Below are positions 20,253 to 29,945 of a DNA stretch of 38,128 nt, piece after piece. Within the stretch, counting starts at the first letter, position 1. Each line of letters starts with the position of its first letter. The notes under the pieces were generated by a model. The model was given only the letters and a program-made list of their open reading frames with translations, had not been told where the DNA came from and ran no database searches. The DNA is from Diplocarpon mali (Eukaryota; Ascomycota; Leotiomycetes; Helotiales; Drepanopezizaceae): contig JAENRP010000374.1 in assembly GCA_024741835.1 (NCBI GenBank), forward strand, positions 2,419-40,546, given 5' to 3'. Both the position numbers and the translations under genes were made by a program.

Positions 20253-22341
20253 GCTGCCTTTCATACGTGGCGTTTTGGTTGTTCTACTCGGGCAGTATAT
20301 TTGTAATGACGCGGCGCTTGGAGGGGAGACGCCGAGGAGATACCTTAGTATACCCCCTCGGTCGTTGCGTGCGTACGCGCTGTACATATCGTCTGCGGGG
20401 CAGCATGCAGAGCAGTAACTGTAGTTTATCGAACATCAGAGGTTTTGCGCCTTGGTCGCTCTTGTTCGAGTCAGATGACCGGATCTCGATGCCTCGCGGC
20501 TGCAGACCCGCCACTCCGAGTCGCAGCTTCAACTCTCTGCTTTTTTTTTTCTCTCATAAAGAAAAAGATAATAGTAATACTCTCCATAAGCATCTCACGC
20601 CAATCCGGACTCGCTCCGTACGCAGCTGCTAGCCGCTGGTCAGTAAATAGAATAGCTCGCTTAGATTCACGATCCTACAAATACCGCCTACCTATCTGCC
20701 AACCTACCTACCTATTCAGTGACCGGCCTCCATCCCCTCCTCCCATTCCCCCGTTCCCCCTTTCCCACGTCCCTATAAAACTCCCTCTAACGTACTCCCA
20801 TCCCTTCATTCCTGCCTAGAGCTAAATAACCCAGTATGTTAAGAAATATCAAGAAATATCAAGAAATATCAAGAAATATCAAGAAGTATCAAGAAATATG
20901 ATTATATGTACGTGATTATAAGAAGAGAACGGGTACAGGGAAAGAAAAAGAGATGGCAAAAAGGAAAGGGATGGACACCCCCGCCTGTTTCTGTGATAAG
21001 AAACGCGCAGCTTATACAGTGGCTGAAGCATACAATTTACAATATTTAAATCTAGATCAAGATCTAGATCTATGTCTCCAAGGCGAGCGGGGATGTTTAC
21101 TGTTTACTGTTTGTTCTTGATATTACCAAGTAACAACTTGAGTTACTACCCAGGACTTGCGACGTGCGTCTGATTGCCCATAATATCCATATCTTTAGAC
21201 AACTTGGAGCGATAGAGAGCGATACCTTGTACAAGACATGTCTGAGGCCGAACCCGAATCTGAATCTGGTTTTCAAGGCAAGGCAAGGTAAGCGTTGCAG
21301 TGTTAGAGTATGTGAGAATCGGGATTGCAGTTCTCTAGGTGTAGGTCGGGTACGGGCATGCGCAGCTATGCTCTGTCCCTAGGTATCTTCCGACCAGCAT
21401 GTTGTTGTATCTCGTATACTGTGCAGGAGGGTGGCTGGGTGGAAATTAGTTCCAGGCAGGAGGGGGGCGAGGTAATCGTGCTCAAGATCTACCTGTTCAA
21501 ATGGCTACATGTATGCCTTCGTGTATACCTATGAAGACTCATGTTCGTATTTGTATTCATGTATCGACATACCATACCTTCCTCCACGAAGCACAACCCT
21601 CAGCGATCTCTGAGATCCGTTCGAGGAATACATACGTACGTCCGTACACACGTATACATAACCCTGCCTACCTAATTCTACAGACACTTTCCTGTCTGGG
21701 GGTTCTAGTAGTCGGGCCGGATGAGATACATACACACCTGTCTAGTAAGCCAAGCCAAGCTGTACATGTAGACCCGCTAGACGGGCATGAGATTCCTTAG
21801 GTTTTCGAACTTGAATAGGTAAGCTGGGCAAGGCAAGGTTGGGTAAGGTTGCTAACTGCCGAGGTCGGTTGGTTGGTAGGTGGGAGGGGGTAGGCAGGTA
21901 GGCAGAGTTGATTTACAGCCTTGAAGCTCTAAGAGCTGCAATCACGCCAACGACATGACGGCTTTTGGGGGGATTTCTGCTGAGAAGGCTGCGGCTCTTT
22001 TTTTTTTTCCTTTGCGCGGGTATGAGGGAGGCAAGTGCTTGGACTGTGGTTTATATCTTCAGGCATCAGGGCGGTTTAGAGGGCCAAAGAGGGGGTTTAA
22101 GAAGGGTTGTCCTACCAACTAGTATTTTTTGCCCGGCGGCTCGCGGAGCGGAAAGTCTGATTAGGACGGACTCGAATACTTTCCCCCATAATTTTTGTAT
22201 TTCTTTGCTTTCATGAGAGCTTGGTATCGTTCGAGACGGAATAATCTCCGTTGATTTTCCCCCGCTGCTTCACGCCACGCAGGATCCGAACTAGTCAACA
22301 AACTAAGCGAGCTCACCCCTTTCCCTTCCCTGGCCTCTCGA
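20253..22341. other. Intergenic, no supported gene
   Basis: 2.1 kb with pyrimidine-rich CCTACCTA runs, the 10-bp tandem repeat at 20841, GGTTGGTAGGTGGG-type tracts near 21870, and a T-run near 22001. Open frames here come from low-complexity sequence and show no domain. Confidence 0.55.
20841..20900 (+). repeat. 10-bp tandem repeat AAGAAATATC, six copies
   Basis: Four perfect copies, then AAGAAGTATC and AAGAAATATG, with no gaps. Confidence 0.95.
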
Positions 22342-23055
22342 CTACGAGCCAACTCGAAGATTCCCACTATGCTGTCTCGGCAACACCAACTCTCCATCTC
22401 GACTCCTCGGCTCGTAATCCAGCGCCTTGAAGCCGAAACGCGCCAGCTCCACGCCGTAGTTCTCCGTCACCCAGTGCGCTATCATGTCCATGCCCGCGCA
22501 CGCGCCGCCCGCCGTCCAGATGGCGCCCTCCTCGACCCACTGCTCCTCGACCCAGTCGACCTGCGGCCGGGTCTGCCGTGCGAGCTCCAGCAGGGCGTGG
22601 TTCGTCGTCGCCCGCTTGCCGTCCAGCACGCCCGTCGACGCGATCGCCAGCGCGCCCGTGCAGGTGGTGAAGAGCCCTCTGCCGGCGGCGACGTGGCGCT
22701 GGATGAACGCGGCAAAGTCGTCTGAGAGCGTGTACCGGGACGGGTCGGGCCCGCCGATCAGCAGGTAGTCGAGTGGCGGGCAGGTCGCGCAGGTCGTGGT
22801 GGGCAGCACGTTGAAGGTGGCCGTCATCTGGACCGGGGAGAGGCTCGTGTTGATGTGGTGGAAGGTTATGTCGATTGCTTTGGCGGTGAGGCCGGCGCTG
22901 CCCGCTATGCCGGCGTCTTCGTAGGATGAGATGACGGCTGTGGAGGTGGTGGAGAGCATGTCGAGGGGCCCGACCACGTCGAGCATCTGGTAGGGAATCA
23001 TGAGGACGCCGAAGTTGATGGGCGCCGTGTTCGATGCTGCTTCTTGGGTGGTCAT
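22342..23055 (-). CDS. DJ-1/PfpI family protein, isonitrile-hydratase-like
   Basis: Single exon, 237 aa, a full-length domain. It begins with the strand FGVLMIPYQMLDVVGPLDML, has YLLIGGPD (98-104), and the nucleophile elbow LFTTCTGALAIAS with Cys132. This is followed by VLDGKRATTNHALL with His153, the pattern of the class I glutamine amidotransferase-like fold. IWTAGGACAGMDMIAHWV matches the C-terminal segment of the InhA-like branch. Known: relatives include isocyanide hydratases, chaperones and glyoxalases, so the reaction cannot be fixed. The neighbourhood gives no clue. The C-terminal 20 residues are polar and less typical. A shared promoter is unlikely because the next gene is far away. 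Confidence 0.88.
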   Translation of the reverse strand: MTTQEAASNTAPINFGVLMIPYQMLDVVGPLDMLSTTSTAVISSYEDAGIAGSAGLTAKAIDITFHHINTSLSPVQMTATFNVLPTTTCATCPPLDYLLIGGPDPSRYTLSDDFAAFIQRHVAAGRGLFTTCTGALAIASTGVLDGKRATTNHALLELARQTRPQVDWVEEQWVEEGAIWTAGGACAGMDMIAHWVTENYGVELARFGFKALDYEPRSRDGELVLPRQHSGNLRVGS

Positions 23056-24337
23056 CTTGGAGCTGTGAGGTACGAGGGAACTGTCGGTTAGTTCTTGGAT
23101 TGTTAGTAGTTGCTGAGGGAGGCGGAGAATGGATTATCTACTGGATACTATTAGCCTCATATACGCAGCGTACCTATAGTCCACCTTGTCCTTTTCGAGA
23201 AGGTAGCTGTCCTTCCATTTACTTACTTTGTTGCCGGCCAAACAAACGCTATATGAAAGTATACTTGACCATGTAAAATCGCCGAAAGCCGATATTGAGA
23301 ATATACTATTACAGGGTTTGTTTGGCCCATAACAGAACACCTAAACATGGGCGTAGAGCAGCTATTCATCCAAGACCGTTTGATACATGGGTAATCATTG
23401 CGCCGCGTTTGGATCCTAATAAGAACTTTCAGTTTAGTAGACTCAGGTTTCACCTCGCAGATAATGAATTCCCGTCCTGGCAGTTGAGGAGCCAGCGGTC
23501 TAACGAAGATCCAGGCTTGAGGGCCGGAAGAGTTCACGTTGAAGTCTCGCTTACGTCTCAATTATCCATCAGCAAGCCTAGCCCAATCTCCAAAGATAGT
23601 ATTGATCTTTTTGCAATCATGTAAACAGCCTCCTGTCTTCAATAGCACTAGCTCTTGCTTACGCTAGGGCAGTATAACCTCATCTTACACTTTTATTCTC
23701 TCGCAGTATATCATGATATGCTACATCTCCGATATGTCTTGATACCAACTATCAATCAATACCCTCTAGACCACTGCGGATGGATCACCACTCACCAGCG
23801 CCACCGAAACAAGACTCGTCATACATCGGTGAATTACACGCTTGCTATGCGTGACTTGGCACCAGGGGAGCGGTCATTGCATGTGAGGGGAGTCGGATGG
23901 TAGACGGGGCGGCTGATTGACAGCATAATATACTAGATATATAGTTGACGAGTGTGCTTCCATGACCTGCCTACTCCACTCATGCAGTTGTTGATGTTAG
24001 CGTTGGCTTTGTAGCAAGCCGATGACCATATTCGTTGTATTATATCACCCACGTTTGCCAACATGACCACTAACCTAAAATAGCAAAGGTGATTCTGGAG
24101 AGAAATTTCTCATTTTGCTACCTGTCTTCAATATCTCCAGTTTCAATAAGCACCATAAGCATATCAAGGCCACTGTCCGACCAGACTGGTAGCGCTTAAG
24201 AGTATGGGCCTCCAGCCGATCCAAGACGCCGACCACAAGCTGGTGACATCCGAAATGCGCGAGACAAGAATTGAAAGAGAAGAGGAAAATATCAAGGAGG
24301 AAGAAGAGTAAGAAGAATAAATCACAAGATAATAATA
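23056..24337. other. Intergenic, no supported gene
   Basis: 1.3 kb, AT-rich in part. Short frames on both strands lack domains or convincing splice structure. Confidence 0.5.
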
Positions 24338-24806
24338 TTAAATGATCGGAAAAGAAAATAGAAGAAGAGTCTCTGCCCACCGAGCTCTCATCATCCAAAA
24401 AAGCACCCCTCCGCCTCCTCCCCATCTCCACCACCTGGCCATCTCCTCCCTCCGCGCCAGCGCCTGATCTTCCAGTCGATACGAGTTGGCCCTTATCTTC
24501 TTCGCTTTCTCCGCATCGACGCCGAACGCCGTGTCGCAGCACCAGAGAGTACCAGTCGCAGCACCAGCAGAAGCGAGCATCAACAAGCCCTTCACAAACG
24601 CAGACACAAGCTGCGAGCCCGCCTCCTCGTTGCCCTTGCGGCCATTCTCGATTGACCAATCAGCCGCGACACACAGCCTCCGCGTTCAGCACCGCCTGCT
24701 CCTGAGCCCAAGCCCCGACCTGCGCGCCCAGTCCCGTGATCAGCGCCGGGTGGTCCTCGACCTTGGTCCCAGGCTGGAAGAGCTTGGAGTATTGACGAAA
24801 TGCGAA
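24338..24806 (-). pseudogene. Unrecognised gene, apparently frameshifted
   Basis: A good acceptor (TATTCTGCAG) ends at 24807. The minus-strand frame that follows reads FAFRQYSKLFQPGTKVEDHP and ITGLGAQVGAWAQEQAVLNAEAV, then meets a TGA. One frame over, DWSIENGRKGNEEAGSQLVS and AFVKGLLMLASAGAATGTLW continue to a TAA at 24338. Skipping one base in the GTGTGT run near 24670 joins them into a continuous protein-like sequence. This looks like a recent 1-base insertion or a sequence error in an expressed gene. Upstream exons were not found. One moderately hydrophobic stretch is present; the C-terminal WWRWGGGGG part is probably not native. I do not recognise the family. Confidence 0.4.
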
Positions 24807-25551
24807 CTGCAGAATACAAAGCGCGTGCAAGTACTAAAGAAGCAGACTGAAAAGAAAACAAGCCAAGCCTGCAGTCAAGAATATTATTTACATATGTTAG
24901 GATAATACGCATTGCTTGCTTTATATTCTATATTACATACGCTCAAAGGGAAAAGAGAACCACTTTATTCAAATATTCAATTTAAAAAGGATGTAAGCAC
25001 ACGCTTGCGTGGATATGTGAAGGGCGGAAAGGAGGCAAACTACACTTGAACACTTGAGTAAGAGAGAAAGCGCTGGAATCGTGTTCCAAGAAACAGCGCA
25101 AAGACAAATAGACAAAGGTAAGAATGAGAGTGGATCTATATATGAATCAACCGATTTCCACTACTTACCTCAGTATTTACATGTATTCAGAGCTTTTATC
25201 AGTATCAGGCCAAGTCGCTGTTTCAATAACCAGATAATATTTAGTCAACTTCTGCTCCACATAACATCATTTCGTTTGCATTGGAACAAAGGCAAAGATC
25301 TGGCTCAAAGTCTGTTTGTAAAGAGTGAAAAGAGCAAGGAGACGATATTAAAAGGAAGGTAGAAACATGATCGTGGCGCTTAAAGGAACTTTATAATTCA
25401 TATTCATGTTTGTTTCTGTTCCAGTGCTTCAATACACAAACCTCGTCAACTCAAGCATCGCTCCCCAAAGGCACCGCCCAAACGCCAGATCGAATACCGT
25501 AAATCTGATCTCTCTTCCACGCTACATATCTTTCAATGCAGTCCACCCGCA
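24807..25551. other. Intergenic between unknown minus-strand gene and CPA1
   Basis: 745 bp, AT-rich. It should hold the CPA1 3' UTR on the right, and possibly upstream exons of the unknown gene on the left. No domain is visible. Confidence 0.45.
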
Positions 25552-27072
25552 TCAAGCAACAGCAGCCTGCCTAGTCATCTCACTCTTCGCCTGCGTCACA
25601 TTAGCCGCCGGCTGCGCCGGCTGCACGCCCACCCGCTCCTTGGCCAAGATATCGACTAGCAGCGGAGAAGGGCGGTTGTCCTTGCCCACAGCGGGGTAAA
25701 CAGCCTGGTTGTTCTTGTAACGCTGCACGTTTTCGATGTACATATCAAAGAGGTAGGAGGAGTCCATGGGGCCGCCCTTGGCTTCGGGGTGGAATTGAGT
25801 CGAGAATATGGGGCGTGTTTTGTGGATCATGCCTACTTTTGTTAGCTGATATACATCGCAGAAGGGACAAGGAGCTCGTGCCTTCGTTAGAGCCGTCATT
25901 CAGGTTCACAAAGTACTCTTTGAAATCAGATGGTAAGGTCGGCGTGTCGACAGCATACCCGTGATTCTGACTCGTGATGTGGCATTGCCCGGTTGTCAAG
26001 TCCAAAGCTGGGATATTGTGCGCGCGGTTTCCATACTTCAGCTTGATGGTTCTGGCACCAGCTGCAAGAGCAAGCAACTGATGGCCGAGACATATACCGA
26101 AAACGGGTACCTGGGACGTCTCCATCAGACGGCTCAAGTGGTAGACGGTCTCCTGGCAATGCGTTGGGTCTCCCGGGCCGTTGGAAATAAATACGCCATC
26201 AAAATGGTGAGCGACCTTGTGGATAGGATAATCGTACGGGAAGACTGTCACAGAAGCACCGCGGGAGACGAGCGAGCGGAGAATATTCTCTTTGACACCG
26301 CAGTCGATAACAGCAACGTGCATATCACCGCTGGAGGACGAGACGTGGAAAGGAGCCTTGGTGCTAACTTTCTTCACGAGGTTGATCTGCTCAGGGTCGA
26401 TGAAAGCCTCGTCTTGGTCTGCATCATATTCCTCACCAATTGTGATTCTAGCCAAGGAAGAACCGACTTCTCGGAGATGGGTGACAATGGCACGTGTATC
26501 GACACCAGATATGGCTGGCACGCCTTCACGGGCACACCACTCAGCCAAAGACTCCACGGCTGTCCAGTGGCTGTATTTCTCCGCGTAGTCTGCGACCACG
26601 ACACCGACGCACTGGATATTAGGAGACTCAAAGTATTTCAGCAGGCCGTGCTCATCGCGGGCAGAGGAAGGAACACCGTAGTTACCGATGAGCGGCTGTG
26701 TGAAGACGAGAATCTGGCCGCGGTAGGAGGGGTCGGTCATTGACTCGGGGTAACCCACGAGGGAGGTGGTGAAGACTGCTTCACCTGAGATGTTGGACTT
26801 GGCTCCGAAGGATTTGCCGTGAAAGACTGGTCCGTCCTATCTGAGGTCAGCAACTGTCTCGCCCCCGCTCGTCTTTCTCATCCTGGAGGTTGACATACTC
26901 TGATTGTAAAGGTTGCTCGATCATGCGATATGGGTGTAGCCCGTGGGCGGGTAGCTGGCATAGCACGACCAGCACTTCCCTCGACCGTGGCCATGAACCG
27001 GGCCTGCATTGCCATCCGCTGGATGCCTCCCGCCGGCTTAAAAGCCGCGGGTCTCATAAAGCGAGCAAACAT
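25552..27072 (-). CDS. CPA1: Carbamoyl-phosphate synthase, arginine-specific, small (glutaminase) subunit
   Basis: Three exons: 27072-26899, 26836-25882 and 25832-25552, coding 469 aa. Residues 1 to about 45 are basic with many Ala and Met, a likely mitochondrial presequence, as in Neurospora arg-2. The CPSase small-chain domain follows ([21 protein letters not shown]). The class I amidotransferase domain has ISNGPGDP, nucleophile Cys307 in GICLGHQ, and His391/Glu393 in FHPEAKGG. Known: it releases ammonia from glutamine for the large subunit, the first step of arginine synthesis. Intron 1 is GT-AG, 62 nt. Intron 2 (25881-25833, 49 nt) starts with GC; no GT donor can restore [12 protein letters not shown], and a CTAAC branch lies before the acceptor. 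The ATG has A at -3. The leader carries the AAP uORF, ending 54 nt upstream. Confidence 0.96.
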
Positions 27073-27126
27073 TCTGTACGTTATTTTTCGGTATAAGTAG
27101 TTAGGTATAAATGTGTCAAGAGATTT

Positions 27127-27455
27127 TCAGTTTACTGAAGCTTTCCAGATATGATCTACAGAAGGTTAGTTAGTTGGCAGTGAGTAGGGAACCAGAAGAT
27201 TGGAATTTGGCGGACCTGAAATATAATCCTATACTGAGTTAGCAGATATCCTTGATAGCATCTTCCAATTGCAAATATATAGAATGTAGAGGGAAAGAAG
27301 GTTTTGGGAAAGTCCAGGTCTAGTTCCCAGAGGGCACCACAAACAAAAGATAGACCAGCCTGATCTCCCTTCCGCCCTCCATGGATCAAAGAATAAGATA
27401 GGATAGAGACCATGCTGCTTACCTGGGACGTGAAGACTGACGGGCGCCCACTCAT
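27127..27455 (-). CDS. Arginine attenuator peptide uORF, three exons including a 13-nt microexon
   Basis: The spliced uORF has 24 codons. Exon 1 (27455-27423) encodes MSGRPSVFTSQ and ends at a GTAAGC donor. Microexon 27228-27216 (13 nt) encodes DYIS plus one base; it follows CTAAC...TATAG and precedes GTCCGC. Exon 3 (27155-27127) completes Asp16 and encodes HIWKASVN and a TGA; its acceptor CTGTAG follows a CTAACTAAC branch region. The introns are 194 and 60 nt. The result matches the AAP family, known from Neurospora arg-2 and yeast CPA1, in length and in the key Asp12 and Trp19. Known: the AAP stalls ribosomes when arginine is abundant and so lowers CPA1 synthesis. The ATG has C at -3, a weak context that would allow leaky scanning. 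Unspliced, the first exon reads on for 99 codons to a TAG. Confidence 0.85.
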
Positions 27456-27656
27456 ACGCGCAACTGTCTGGTGAAGTTCGGTTGGAAAGGGAAGATGCGG
27501 TTTTGAAGAGAAGTATGGGAGTTGTGAGGTGATGTGATGCAGAGTGCAAATTCGAAGTTGGCGTAGTGGAGAGGAGTGGAGTAGAGTGGAGTGGAGGACT
27601 GAAAGCAGTAAGGCGGAGTGGGAGAAGTTCGGCTAGCAGGTGTTCCGCTAGGTGTG

Positions 27657-27661
27657 ATTGG
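27657..27661 (-). promoter_or_regulatory. CCAAT box upstream of CPA1
   Basis: GACCAATCAC on the minus strand, about 200 bp upstream of the uORF ATG, a usual place for the fungal HAP/CBC complex. Binding is inferred. I found no clear TGACTCA site for the general amino-acid control factor nearby. Confidence 0.35.
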
Positions 27662-29900
27662 TCAAGAAGACAAGGTGAATAGCGGTGACATGGAATAATA
27701 TTGGTACGTCACAAAAAATTGTGACAAGCTCCCTCATAATCCCACACCAGTGTGCCACTAGCTAAACATTTGTTCATGGGATTGACGGAGTAGGGAAACC
27801 CCTTCTCTCGACTTATATCAAGAGAAAGTGGTATGGTGACCAATATAACTAGCATATAGGTAGGTACCTTATCATACGTCCTGCCTTGGATACAAGATCT
27901 AGAGCTGCCATGTGGGCGCCAGAGTCTTGCAGGAATCTCCAGATCCAAATGCAGCCTGAAGATTTTCCCAGGTTTTGTGCCTCTATCGTTACCTGTTACA
28001 GCCGCGCATGTAACGGCATTGCATGTGCTGGAGGCCAACAGATTTAACTCTTTGTTGGCAGGGTCGAGCTCGACTTGTTTTTCTGATTCTAATTTGTCAA
28101 GGTTTACTTACCAATCTTTGAGTATCCCTAAAAGATCAAAATCCAAAAGCCGAATTCTTCTATCTATCCGACAGAATGAGCTGATAGGCAAAGGAAAGTA
28201 CATGCATTTCATGTATGACAATTCCCGTGTTTTGCAAAACCAATCCCTGTCCTGTTCTTCTTTCTATATCTCCTTCCATGGCTTTCCTTCCTTCTAATGG
28301 AAAAGCGTGCGTTGCATTTGGAAACATCGCCTCTGAACGAACTGGTTGTCGTCTACTGCCTCCAAGAAGAGAGAGGAGTATGGTAATCGAAGGTCTGACA
28401 CGGAACAAAACGCCAAGGCCCTCACGAGCCGGCTTGGGTTCTGCTTCGTTGGGGAAGGGAAAGGTAGTGAATTCCTACGAGTACAAGATCTCATGGAAGC
28501 GCTTGGGGATCCAAGGGTGAATGATACGTGAGTCTTGTCCTCTTTGCCAAGACATTACATTGTTCTGTAGACAAACAGCCGAGATCTCTAGCCATCTCGC
28601 TTGGCTGTGCATAATGAGATGAGTCCTTCGACATACTCGAACACGACGGCTATGAGTGCGTAAACCTCAAAATGATGAATCCGAATATCTCTTCCGCTCG
28701 GTACCGAGCAGAAATCATCGCCGGATCGTGCATGACGTCTCGCATGGCCACCAAATCGCTCGATAAAATGCTTTCGGCTGTCGCATTGTGCTTGTCGATT
28801 CCCGCCCTTAGTGAGTCTCATTTTTTCCTGATCTGTTATCACTCTTCTCTTCGCCTTGGTATTCCAAGCTCACGCGATACAGTGTGCTACCTTGCCACAG
28901 GCTCCCACGCCGTCATCTCCACCGCCTCTACCATACTGCTCCCCCTATCCATCGTACGCAGCGTCACGGCTCGAGAGTCTTAGGTTCTTGTATCTAAAGC
29001 AACAAAACTATGTCAAGGACCGGGCGCGTATCAGTGGGCTGGATGACGTGGAATAGCTGGATATCGAGCACATGTCACTGCTCTATACGGCGTTTAGGAG
29101 AATCAGAGGTGTGGAACTGACACATGTATCACTCTCCTTCTCCAATCTCTGTCTTTCTCAATAACGACCTTAAATCGGAGAGTCTTCGCCCCTTGCAAAT
29201 GTAAGTAGAGGGGGGCGGATCCTCTTGCTTGCCGTCCTCGGTATTGGTCCAGTATAGCGCGGCACTCTCGCCGCCTATTCAGGCGAGGCTTGCGGGGCCA
29301 TTTTGGAATGAATATGCGTCTGATAAATAAGAGTACACTGGCAAGATAATCCTTCGTATTGACGCTCCGCTGGTCCTCCAAGAGCGCTGCTGTGGAGGCA
29401 GAGCTAATAATCGACGGCTTAAGGGTCAAGCCAGGACTCAGGAGCGAGCTAGATGGAATGGAGAGAAGGCATATGGAAGAACTGCTCTGTAGAGTGTAGA
29501 GAATAAAGCATTGAGATAGAGGCAATAGCTGAAGACTTCATTTGGTAGAATAAAATGTATGGCAAAAGATGTTCATTTCAGATTGACTTATTGGTTACTG
29601 ATTTCTGGTCACTGGACAGGTAAATTAGTAGAGCATGAGCTGTTGAGTGTTGAATAAATCTCGTACAACTTCTCATTCGGGCTACGAATGCTCTCATCTT
29701 GAACGCGAAGCACATAAATTCAATTTAACAGTTCATGAATGCAAGGCCACTTGGAGGATTTTGCTGATTCGTGTGCAGAAAAATCTTTTAATTGCCTCGT
29801 ATCTAAGGCAAAACTGAACTAAAACCCGACGCGTCTACAGCCGCCGAAACTCAACGCAAACCAACCATCTCAAGTCCCCCTTTTCATGCGCTTCGAAACA
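27662..29900. other. Intergenic, no supported gene
   Basis: 2.2 kb between the divergent CPA1 and acinus-like genes. Frames near 28160-28520, 28588-28983 and 29103-29525 overlap on opposite strands and show no domain; a minus-strand stretch at 28610-28680 (HHFEVYALIAVVFEYVEG) looks vaguely kinase-like but is too short to call. Confidence 0.45.
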
Positions 29901-29945
29901 ATGCATGCTTGCTCTCACCACACTCATCATGACAGACTGGAATAA
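29901..29945 (+). other. Short uORF overlapping the start of the acinus-like gene
   Basis: ATG at 29901 opens a 14-codon frame that ends at TAA 29943-29945, past the main ATG at 29929. Ribosomes using it would miss the main start. It counts only if transcription starts upstream of 29901. Confidence 0.35.

Noticed and set aside
27156..27455. 99-codon uORF as the real CPA1 leader peptide
   Set aside because: Only the first 11 codons match the attenuator peptide; a GTAAGC donor follows directly, and the rest of the peptide is found in two downstream exons.
28588..28842. Minus-strand frame with a kinase-like stretch (VVFEYVEG)
   Set aside because: Only one short motif-like piece is seen, without the catalytic loop or neighbouring kinase motifs.
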